From positions 1 to 10,865 of the forward strand of contig PIVH01000020.1 in the NCBI GenBank assembly GCA_003354225.1: a DNA stretch of 10,865 bases. Reading direction: 5' to 3'. The stretch comes from Globobulimina sp. Lineage: Eukaryota; Foraminifera; Rotaliida. A program made the position numbers and the translations under genes. Below, one piece after another: positions 1 through 6,397 of the stretch (within the stretch, counting starts at the first letter, position 1; the number at the start of each line of letters is the position of its first letter). The notes under the pieces were generated by a model. It saw only the letters and a list, made by a program, of their open reading frames with translations. It was not told the origin of the DNA and did not search any database.

Positions 1-1
1 G

Positions 2-598
2 GCAACAAATGAAAACTATAAAGAGTATATTCAATCAATGGTTACATTGAATGCTGGTAATATTGAAACGTCGGAATATATGGATGATATTTTTGATGTT
101 TTGCAGAAAAAGAATGACAAAGTCCCCAATTATATGAAAAATATGCTTTTGCGATGGGCATTGAGTAGAGGTGATTGGTCATTTTGTTTTGATAAAATGA
201 AGGAAAATGGATCCAAAAATGAAAGCAATGATATGGTGCGATTTGATGAAATTAATAAAATATTTCCAAACTTGTCAAGATTAGGAGTGAAGAATGAAAA
301 TAATGAGAATGAAGATATTGATGTTTTGAGAATGAAGAATATTTTGTTTTTTTTTAAACGTTTCACATCTTTGAAAGAAATTTCTTTTATGGATTTCAAA
401 TTGAAATATGATACGAAAGATGAATTAAATGGAATGAAACAAATGGTTGAAAATGTGGGATGGGATATTGATGTAAAAGATGGATCGTTGGGACTCTCAA
501 GCTATTGCTTTGTGACATTCTCCGTCAAAAAAAAGGCTTTCAATATATTGGAGGATATTCCTGGGATGCAACAATTTAAAGATATTTTAGAATATTAA
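2..598 (+). CDS. Unrecognised protein, 3' part (5' end off the window)
   Basis: The reading frame is open from the first bases of the window to a TAA at 596-598, giving 198 residues. The first ATG inside it is at 38, but the frame continues upstream without a stop, so the true start is probably outside. The protein is hydrophilic, rich in Lys, Asn, Asp and Glu, with no signal peptide or membrane segment. Visible segments are an aromatic helix-like stretch (NMLLRWALSRGDWSFCF), an IFPNLSRL segment, an Asn/Glu-rich linker and FKRFTSLKEISFMDF, which has the feel of degenerate leucine-rich or F-box-associated repeats. I do not recognise a family and assign no function. The stop codon lies within an 18-nt sequence that is repeated 40 nt downstream. 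Confidence 0.6.
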   Translation, partial: ATNENYKEYIQSMVTLNAGNIETSEYMDDIFDVLQKKNDKVPNYMKNMLLRWALSRGDWSFCFDKMKENGSKNESNDMVRFDEINKIFPNLSRLGVKNENNENEDIDVLRMKNILFFFKRFTSLKEISFMDFKLKYDTKDELNGMKQMVENVGWDIDVKDGSLGLSSYCFVTFSVKKKAFNILEDIPGMQQFKDILEY

Positions 599-642
599 AC
601 TTTTATCACATTTTACCTCTTCTTTTTTAGAATATTAAACTT
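585..642. repeat. 18-nt direct repeat around a stop codon
   Basis: The 18-mer TTTTAGAATATTAAACTT occurs at 585-602 and again at 625-642. The first copy contains the last codons and the TAA of the gene to the left; the second is non-coding. The copies are separated by 22 nt of pyrimidine-rich sequence. This looks like a short segmental duplication of the gene's end. Confidence 0.8.
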
Positions 643-657
643 CTTTTTTTGCACACA

Positions 658-804
658 ATGGAAGGAATGCATTTAAGTCAGATGTTGAGACGTTGTGATG
701 TTCGGAAGTTGGTGGATAAAAGTATCGCAGAAATGGATTCTTGTTTCATTAATAATTCAACTTCTGAACCTCTCAAACCTCTGACTTTAGGTTTTGCACT
801 TTAA
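658..804 (+). CDS. Small ORF, possible first exon of the MYND gene
   Basis: ATG at 658 opens a 48-codon frame ending in TAA at 802-804, beginning MEGMHLSQMLRRCDVRKL. On its own it is too short to be convincing. It becomes more interesting because a GT at 791-792 and an AG at 826-827 would remove 37 nt and join it in frame to the next ORF (812-1243), bypassing both the TAA and that ORF's own ATG. The donor context (GTTTTG) is weak. It could equally be a chance ORF in the 5' leader of the next gene. Confidence 0.35.
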   Translation: MEGMHLSQMLRRCDVRKLVDKSIAEMDSCFINNSTSEPLKPLTLGFAL

Positions 805-827
805 ATTTTGAATGGGCATTGATGAAG
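791..827 (+). other. Candidate 37-nt intron in the MYND gene
   Basis: Starts GT, ends AAG, 37 nt. Removal joins the frame opened at 658 to the frame of 812-1243 with codon GGT split 1/2 across the junction. Phase compatibility supports it; the weak donor and very short length argue against. Inference only. Confidence 0.25.
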
Positions 828-1243
828 GTTTAATTGTGGTGCGCAGAATCACGGACGAGGTGAAATGGGCGCATTTATTACGAAGAATAGAATATGAATT
901 TAAAACAGAATCTTTTTTTGTAAAACATCATACATTTAATGATCTCTTACTTCATCCTAAGTTGATTCTGTCCATCTCCTGTAATTTGCCAAAATATTTT
1001 CAAGGCACAAAGCAATTTATTTCGATGATTATCGCAGATTATGCTCATAAAAACGTCTGCAGTGCGGAAGATATTATCAAAATGGAAATAGCAGATAAAT
1101 ATTACAATTTTTATGAAGGAGATACAGATCATTGGTTTTTTAACGGCATTCAAAATCCCGAAAAATTTGACAAATCGTACGCTTCAAAGCAAGAAATATT
1201 ACATTTTACCAGGTTATGTTTGAAGAGACCAGGTTATGTTTGA
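812..1243 (+). CDS. Probable upstream coding block of the MYND zinc-finger gene
   Basis: A 143-residue frame from ATG 812 to TGA 1241-1243. Composition looks genuinely coding: mixed alpha-helical sequence with TDEVKWAHLLRRIEYEF near the start and SAEDIIKMEIADKYYNFY in the second half. No signal peptide, membrane helix or catalytic motif is visible and I do not recognise a domain. It ends inside a 20-bp tandem duplication (1208-1244) and overlaps the next ORF by 8 nt in a different frame. A protein ending here would lack the zinc finger, so the simplest view is that this block and 1236-1712 are one gene broken by an intron or indel. A 31-nt GT-AG candidate at 1233-1263 would join the two frames. 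Confidence 0.55.
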   Translation: MGIDEGLIVVRRITDEVKWAHLLRRIEYEFKTESFFVKHHTFNDLLLHPKLILSISCNLPKYFQGTKQFISMIIADYAHKNVCSAEDIIKMEIADKYYNFYEGDTDHWFFNGIQNPEKFDKSYASKQEILHFTRLCLKRPGYV

Positions 1244-1244
1244 A
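1208..1244. repeat. 20-bp tandem duplication at a reading-frame break
   Basis: The 17-mer ACCAGGTTATGTTTGAA occurs at 1208-1224 and 1228-1244, a period of 20 bp. The duplicated unit contains the candidate splice context CAG/GTTATG twice. The duplication lies where the coding frame passes from the 812 frame to the 1236 frame. Deleting one copy (20 nt) does not by itself restore a continuous frame. Confidence 0.85.
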
Positions 1245-1712
1245 TTTATGCGACCATGGATAGCCTATGAGTTCACTGTTGGAGAACATCCGACATTACC
1301 ATTATTTGCTCGACATTTCAAAGGATTCACGTCCAAAGTCTCTGGTAGTTGTCGTGCTGCATCGCCTGTACTTAACAGAGTGGCACAAATTATACAATCA
1401 TTTTTTCCTGACAATGTAAAATATTTTTGGAATGAATATGAATTTAGTATTTTGCATTATGATAAGAATCGCGATCAATGCATTGATTTGTATACACAAT
1501 TAGCAAATGGCACAGATCCAAGAATTGATTCTGTGTGTTCTTTTTGTAAAGGATCACCACAAAACAACCCGGAATTGAAGGTTTGTGGAAATTGCAGATT
1601 GGTAAGATATTGTTCTAAGGAATGCCAAATTCAACATTGGAAATCACATAAAATGCATTGTAAGTTTAAATTAAAGATTAATCAGAAAGTCAATTATAAA
1701 CGTTATTATTAA
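1236..1712 (+). CDS. MYND-type zinc-finger protein, C-terminal part
   Basis: From ATG 1236 to TAA 1710-1712, 158 residues; the frame is open from 1224. Residues 101-142 form a textbook MYND finger: C101-x2-C104, C117-x2-C120, then RYC126, C130-Q, HW, H138-K and C142, all eight zinc ligands present. MYND fingers bind short proline-rich peptides and usually sit in regulatory or chromatin-associated proteins; here the finger is C-terminal and followed only by a Lys-rich tail, so the partner cannot be inferred. Residues 1-100 have no recognised domain. ATG 1236 is probably not the real start: the gene likely includes 812-1243. No SET domain is visible, so a SMYD methyltransferase is unlikely. Confidence 0.8.
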   Translation: MFEFMRPWIAYEFTVGEHPTLPLFARHFKGFTSKVSGSCRAASPVLNRVAQIIQSFFPDNVKYFWNEYEFSILHYDKNRDQCIDLYTQLANGTDPRIDSVCSFCKGSPQNNPELKVCGNCRLVRYCSKECQIQHWKSHKMHCKFKLKINQKVNYKRYY

Positions 1713-1809
1713 ATAATTAATTCAGAACAGATCTGAAAGTTGAAAACTTTTAAATGTCTGTGCTTTTTTATCTAACCATTAACTTTAATACAAAAAAAAC
1801 GCGCAGATC

Positions 1810-3269
1810 ATGGTCTCTTCTCTTAATTTTTTGTTGCAAAATATTGCTCTATGTTTGGCACAAATTGGTTCCAGATCGTGGGTACCATTTTATTTAAGCC
1901 AACAAGTGATTTGCGAAGAACAGATGCTGTGCAATGGTGATATGTGCGTAGAAACCTGCATTCCCGGCACTGCAAAAGTCGATAACCATTCATCATTCAG
2001 TTTAGCATTCCAAAGATGGTTACAATTAAACGCAGCATTCAATACCTACCAATTCCCCGGCACCCATAACTCGCACATTAGTGTCGCATATGGCTTTGCT
2101 ATCGAATATCATTTGTAGATACTTCTGATTTGCATATGGCAGAAGGCACTGATCAATATTTATCCGTCATCGACCAATTAAATATTGGCGTTCGACACAT
2201 TGAAATTGATATAAACTGGGGGCCATATGTCACACTCAATTTATCCTCACACATTGTGGTCTGTCATACGCCGGTGGTCGACCCCATTATTCCCGCAACC
2301 ATACAAATGTGGGCTAATAATAGGAGTATTCCACTTAACTATGATCCTTTGCACCTTGCTTGCCCCAAACAACATGTTTCGTTTATTGCAGCCATGCAGG
2401 AAATTAATGACTGGCTTCAGCGGCATCCCAATGAACTGGTCATTATATACTATGACACAAAATGGCCGATCGATGCCAGTCAGTCTGGCTGGGGCACTGC
2501 TGCGTTGTTAGATATTTTCGGAGATGCCATATTTACTCCCACCGACTATGAAAATAACAACAACTCCTTTCCCACTGTCAATGCCTTATTGTCCAATGGC
2601 AAAAATGTCATAATTGAAACACAGACCGCTGGCTGGACCAAACCATATAATAATATGAGTAACAATGTCGTGTTTTATCCGGCGTTATGGGATAGTCCCA
2701 ACGGACTACAATTTGGTCCGAGTGAGTTTGTTGAATTTCCGATGTGTACAATCAAGGGTTTATTTACTTATAATCAGCAGCTTAGTCGTGATTTGGGTGA
2801 TGTTGTAACGGAGGCATCGACGCGACATCGTCAGTATCATAAAATTGTGGAATCTGTCACGAAATGTGGCGTCAATATCGCCTCCCCGCATATGGTAAAT
2901 CCGCATGAGATGGATATGTTTGTCTGGAGCTTCGGCTATGGACAACCGGATGGAAAGTATAAATGTGTAGCACAGAAACCAAATTTGCATTGGGCTACGA
3001 AAGAGTGCAGCACAGAGATGAACATTGCATGTCTTAATGTCAATGATAATACATTATGGTACGTGACAAAGGAGAAATATTCGTGGAATGAGGCAAATAA
3101 AAATGGTGCGACAGTTTGTGGTGTGAGAGATTATGTATTTGCAGTGCCAACGGATGGATATCAAAATGCATTGATTAATGTTCAATCGTTAGCCAAATAT
3201 GTTTGGTTAAATGTAAACACTGATGACTTTATCAAATATCGTCAACAACATAACATGAAATGGTACTGA
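1810..3269 (+). CDS. Secreted PI-PLC X-like phosphodiesterase with C-type-lectin-like C-terminus
   Basis: Two frames form one gene: ATG 1810 to TAG 2118, and an overlapping frame open from 2082 to TGA 3267-3269. Frame 1 carries a weak hydrophobic N-terminus (residues 4-17, possible signal peptide), a Cys cluster (35-50) and FPGTHNS with the first catalytic-type His (His86). Frame 2 carries TDQYLSVIDQLNIGVRHIEI and VVCHTP, matching the second half of the PLC-X active site (Arg and second His), then EINDWLQRHPNELVIIYYD. After about residue 265 of frame 2 comes WSFGYGQPDGKYKC...ATVCG...FAVPTDGYQNA...VWLN, a C-type-lectin-like module known at the end of related microbial PLC-X proteins. The frame change fits a 38-nt intron (2081-2118; 473 residues when removed) or a 1-nt indel. 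Substrate is unknown; a phosphoinositide is not assured. Confidence 0.75.
2081..2118 (+). other. Candidate 38-nt intron (or frameshift) in the phosphodiesterase gene
   Basis: Begins GTGTCG, ends TTTGTAG. Removing it joins the two frames with codon AAT split 1/2 and gives FPGTHNSHIN-TSDLHMAEGTDQ. Against it: the frame-1 residues inside (VAYGFAIE) resemble the AxGYG stretch that follows THNS in related proteins, and frame 2 reads a sensible SFVDTSD before the family motif, so a one-base indel near 2104-2116 fits as well or better. Confidence 0.35.
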
Positions 3270-3448
3270 CTGTAACATATAGAAAATACTCAGATTGCAT
3301 TGGTTCTAGATTGAGTTCTACAGTTTTCACCCAATTAACAGAAGCAAAGTTTTTTGCCACTGCTAGACATTATTGTCTGTCATATATTTAACAGCTGTGC
3401 AATTTGGGTGTTAACAATGAGAATGGTTTAAATGATATATATATCAAT

Positions 3449-3454
3449 AATAAA
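3449..3454 (+). promoter_or_regulatory. AATAAA polyadenylation-like signal
   Basis: Exact AATAAA downstream of the phosphodiesterase stop. In AT-rich DNA such hexamers are common, so position is the only support. Confidence 0.3.
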
Positions 3455-3506
3455 GATTATGGAAAGGCATTCAAGATAAAAAAAAAGCAAATACAGAGCA
3501 GCAGTC

Positions 3507-3527
3507 AGTATTTTCTGTCAAAATACT
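3507..3527. repeat. Perfect 8-bp stem-loop
   Basis: AGTATTTT at 3507-3514 pairs with AAAATACT at 3520-3527 around the 5-nt loop CTGTC. It lies in the 3' flank of two convergent genes; function unknown. Confidence 0.55.
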
Positions 3528-3640
3528 TCAATTGAATTAATATCAGCCGTAGCTGTTATAATACTTCGTGTGTGTTTTTGCATTATGATAGAAATATGGA
3601 ATATATCCGACAAATTAAGGGTGTTGGGTCAATTATAGAT

Positions 3641-3667
3641 ATTATTTCGGCAACACTCTGAAATAAT
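3641..3667 (-). repeat. Stem-loop just past the carrier gene stop codon
   Basis: ATTATTTC (3641-3648) pairs perfectly with GAAATAAT (3660-3667) around an 11-nt loop. On the minus strand the stem starts 1 nt after the TAA (3669-3671) of the mitochondrial carrier, so it would be the first element of its 3' UTR. It may affect mRNA stability or 3'-end formation; inference only. Confidence 0.5.
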
Positions 3668-3668
3668 G

Positions 3669-4645
3669 TTACAGTTCAATATCTCTGCCAACATTTGCAG
3701 AGTCTTTATATTCATTTGTTATAAACTGCAATTTCAACGCATCAAATAACGAGACAGCAATGACGTATCTTGGGGTTAGCCATAAAACCCTCGCAATCAC
3801 TCCATCAAAGAATGATAGAATTCCTTCCGACTTTAAAACACGCATAGCACATTGGAAAGAGTTAGAGAATGGAAACAACTCCGGATTTGCTTTTTGAACT
3901 TGCATCCTTGTCTTAACTAAATCCAATGGAGACGTAATAACCGACGATGCTGTGCCAGCAATGCAGGATGAGAGTAAAAACGAATTATCACCAAAATATC
4001 TTTTGCTTTGCCCATAAAACATCCAATAAAATCCATTAAAAGGAGCCCATGTAAATTGATGTATAAAATACGCTCTATAAATACCAAATATTCCTTCTCT
4101 TTGCAGGATTGATATAGCCGCAGATTTGGCTGAATTATAGTTGACATTTGTAGCGATTTGTCCTTGTATTTGACATCTTTCCTTTAATACATCCATTGGA
4201 ACCCAGGCTAAACTGCCACAGAGTTGTCCTATTATACCAGATGAGAAATCAACTTTGTATTTGTATCCATTGTATGCGTATTATTGTACCAATTGTATAC
4301 GTGTACAAACTACAAACCTAATGCGGTTTGTTTGGACTTCTCAAATGTTACTTTGGTTGCTTCGACGCCAGCAAAATATAGCGCTGATGCAAAAGGCGCG
4401 CCATAGACTACTGCACCAATGCCCTGCCAAAATGACATGGGACCTTCATTGCGCATCATTGTAAAAGCTGCTTCTATCGGATTTTTGTATGCAATGGTTA
4501 CCTCGTTTTTCAATGTCTCTGTCATTGCTTTCTGTGCACCTTGGACTTGCATACGAGTTTTAATTGTTGCTATTGGATGGGTTAATACATCTGCTGTCAA
4601 ACCAGCAATGCCTCCAATCACAGGCGTCATATAATAACTATCCAT
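3669..4645 (-). CDS. Mitochondrial carrier (SLC25) family protein, two exons
   Basis: Exon 1 runs from ATG 4645 to about 4318, exon 2 from 4252 to TAA 3669; joined they give 303 residues, the normal length for this inner-membrane solute carrier family. All three tandem repeats are recognisable by the helix-end signature Px[DE]xx[KR]: HPIATIKTRMQVQG in repeat 1 (residues 23-36), WVPMDVLKERCQIQGQ in repeat 2 and SPLDLVKTRMQVQ in repeat 3, each preceded by a Gly-rich first helix and followed by EG..GxYR/FF-type segments. In repeat 1 the acidic residue is replaced by Ala26, so one matrix-gate salt bridge would be lost. Substrate cannot be read from the sequence; the style is near the SAM, mitoferrin and SLC25A44-type groups. 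The gene is convergent with the phosphodiesterase and follows the acyltransferase on the same strand. Confidence 0.88.
4253..4317 (-). other. 65-nt GT-AG intron in the mitochondrial carrier gene
   Basis: On the minus strand it begins GTTTGT and ends ACAAAG. Exon 1 stays open to a TAG at 4310-4312 inside this stretch; exon 2's frame is open only after a TAA within it. Splicing joins them with codon GTT split 1/2, giving SKQTAL-VDFSSGIIGQLCG, exactly where helix 3 of the second repeat should start. This is the best-supported intron in the window. Confidence 0.65.
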
Positions 4646-4831
4646 GTTTCAAAAGCTGAGTGAACCTTTTAGTAACACAGTTTATTGATGACTTAAAGTT
4701 AAAATCTTGTTTAGAAAGATGCATAATATAACAAAGGAGACGAAACTTGACAATGAATCTAAACATTTTAAGATTTTCTTCAAGTATAAGTATAAAATAT
4801 AATAATAAAACAGATTAAATAACGTTGAATT

Positions 4832-6171
4832 TTAATTTTCAACATAGTTGTTTTGTTCATTAATTGTTTGTGCAATTTGTGTACACATTTTATCAGCAAT
4901 ATTCTTTTCATAGCAGTAACTAATTGGTGCTGTCTTAATAGTGACAGCCATATTTTTCTTATATGTTTGCATCCAAATCACAAATCCATACTCAAAATCT
5001 GAATTCGAACGTGTGCTGACAACCTCAAATCCTATTTCTTTAATATTGTTTCCTAACATCACTAATGATTCATGAATCGGGTCAGGATTTGTAACATAAT
5101 TTATTGTCTCCATGTTGTGTTTAAAATTTAGCAGCGTTGATATGACGGGAAATGTTCGCCAGCTTTTAGCCTTTTTATGCCGCTGCATAGATTTGATAAT
5201 TATTGTCAATCGCTGATCAAATGATAACTCCTTATCCAACGGCAATAATACAGCAAAATAAGAAAGAACATTTCCAAAATCATTATATTCAGTTTGCTTA
5301 TAAAATTTTCGCTGATTAACTGGAACTTCTATGACCTTAAATATTTTTGTAAGTTTTTCTTTTTCTTTGCAACCACTTATAATTTGTACCAATGAATGAG
5401 ATAATACACATAAAAAATACTCCGCCACTGTTACATGAAATGAATATTTTTTTCTTTGTTTATTTATTAATTCCAATGATAAATTTATGTTACTTATCAT
5501 TGGCAAATTATATTCTTTACAGGCTTTACTTTGTGTGAATAAATTGGCTGACTCTTGATTTGCGCGATTGATTCGAATGAAATGAATGAATAAATACATA
5601 TTCGTCAATGCTAAATATATCACCTCACACAACATGTTTATGATTGTTACCAATGAGAAAGAAAACGTTGGATCTTTGTTGTGTACTGTCTTGACTCTGA
5701 AAAAATCATTAAATTCATTATCATTATTTTGATCATCATGCGAATCACATATAAGTTTAATGAATTTAACCACGGCGGCTCCATCCATTAAACAATGATT
5801 TATTCTCAATAATAAAACAGAACAATCACTGAATTGAATTAATTTTGCGTCCCATAATGGACCACCATTCACGTGGGGGGGGGACCATTGAGATTGACTT
5901 TGATTAATATTTCGCGTAATTTTGTTGATGAATACTTTTCATTCACTGTAATTTCTTCAACAATGGATTTAAAAGAACTAAAATTTTCAATTGGTTGCAA
6001 GTATGTTTCATTGTTGATTTTTACCAGTTGGGATTTTAATCCATTGACTTTCAATAATTTCGTGTCAAATAAATCAACCAGTTCTTCCAAACACATTTTT
6101 CTTTCAAATAATATCCAATGTTTAAGAATTTTATTTGAACCTGAATCAAGATAGTTCAATTTCGTCATCAT
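4832..6171 (-). CDS. Wax ester synthase / diacylglycerol acyltransferase-like (WS/DGAT) protein, frame broken in a C-run
   Basis: Two overlapping minus-strand frames (6171-5869 and 5872-4832) meet inside a run of nine C on the coding strand. One base more, or two fewer, fuses them into about 446 residues, typical for bacterial- and plant-type WS/DGAT enzymes, which transfer acyl-CoA to fatty alcohols or diacylglycerol. Motifs after the join: GGPLWDAKLIQF (the PLW motif), NHCLMDG (HHxxxDG motif with the second, catalytic-type His and DG kept but the first His replaced by Asn), a hydrophobic stretch about residues 70-98 of the second frame, VTNPDPIHESLVMLGN and GFVIWMQTYKKNMAVTI near the C-terminus. 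The frame is also open upstream of ATG 6171 to 6225 and reads LTFLSYDSYLIAKD, resembling the family's N-terminal LSxxDxxxL motif, so the real start may be further upstream or in another exon. Confidence 0.75.
5875..5883. repeat. Nine-G homopolymer at the WS/DGAT frame break
   Basis: G9 on the plus strand, directly after CACGT. It encodes a Pro run on the minus strand. It is by far the longest G/C homopolymer in an AT-rich window and marks the point where the two coding frames meet. Confidence 0.9.
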
Positions 6172-6224
6172 ATCTTTTGCAATCAGGTAGGAATCGTAGG
6201 ATAAAAAAGTGAGTGTGTTATAAC

Positions 6225-6256
6225 TTTAGAGGTTAAATTTAGAGGTTAAATTTAGA
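6225..6256. repeat. 13-bp tandem repeat, about 2.5 copies
   Basis: TTTAGAGGTTAAA at 6225-6237 and 6238-6250, then a partial TTTAGA. It lies in the 226-nt gap between the divergent WS/DGAT and 7TM-RGS genes, so it may fall in shared promoter DNA. Confidence 0.8.
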
Positions 6257-6397
6257 TGTTAGTTATAATTAGTTCATAATTAATATCCAAGCAATCGCAG
6301 CTACCTGGTACAAAATCAACATCCCTAAAAAATATTCATATTTATTTAAAAAAAAACTTTATTTCTTGAAGTGAGCTATTAGTGAAAGTTTCAAATC

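Larger units (their letters stand above)
3270..3668. other. Convergent intergenic region with two hairpins
   Basis: Lies between the 3' ends of the phosphodiesterase (plus) and mitochondrial carrier (minus). It holds an AATAAA-like polyadenylation signal at 3449-3454, about 180 nt past the phosphodiesterase stop, an A-rich tract near 3478-3487, and two perfect short stem-loops at 3507-3527 and 3641-3667. A 43-codon frame starting at 3260 (stop at 3389-3391) is not convincingly coding. No RNA gene recognised. Confidence 0.5.

Noticed and set aside
130-399. 89-codon minus-strand ORF
   Set aside because: Lies entirely antisense to the better supported plus frame at 2-598 and is a Phe/Ser/Ile-rich mirror of its Lys/Asn/Glu codons.
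1213-1232. 20-nt intron made of one copy of the tandem repeat
   Set aside because: Its length is 2 modulo 3 and removal leads into a frame that stops within a few codons.
2098-2118. Programmed -1 ribosomal frameshift in the phosphodiesterase
   Set aside because: No slippery heptamer and no evident downstream pseudoknot; an intron or indel is simpler.
3260-3391. 43-codon ORF overlapping the phosphodiesterase stop
   Set aside because: It reads plausibly (VTYRKYSDCIGSRL) but has no motif, and the upstream protein already ends with a complete lectin-like module.
5873-6154. 93-codon plus-strand ORF starting in the G-run
   Set aside because: Antisense to the acyltransferase N-terminal frame, which carries family-like sequence.
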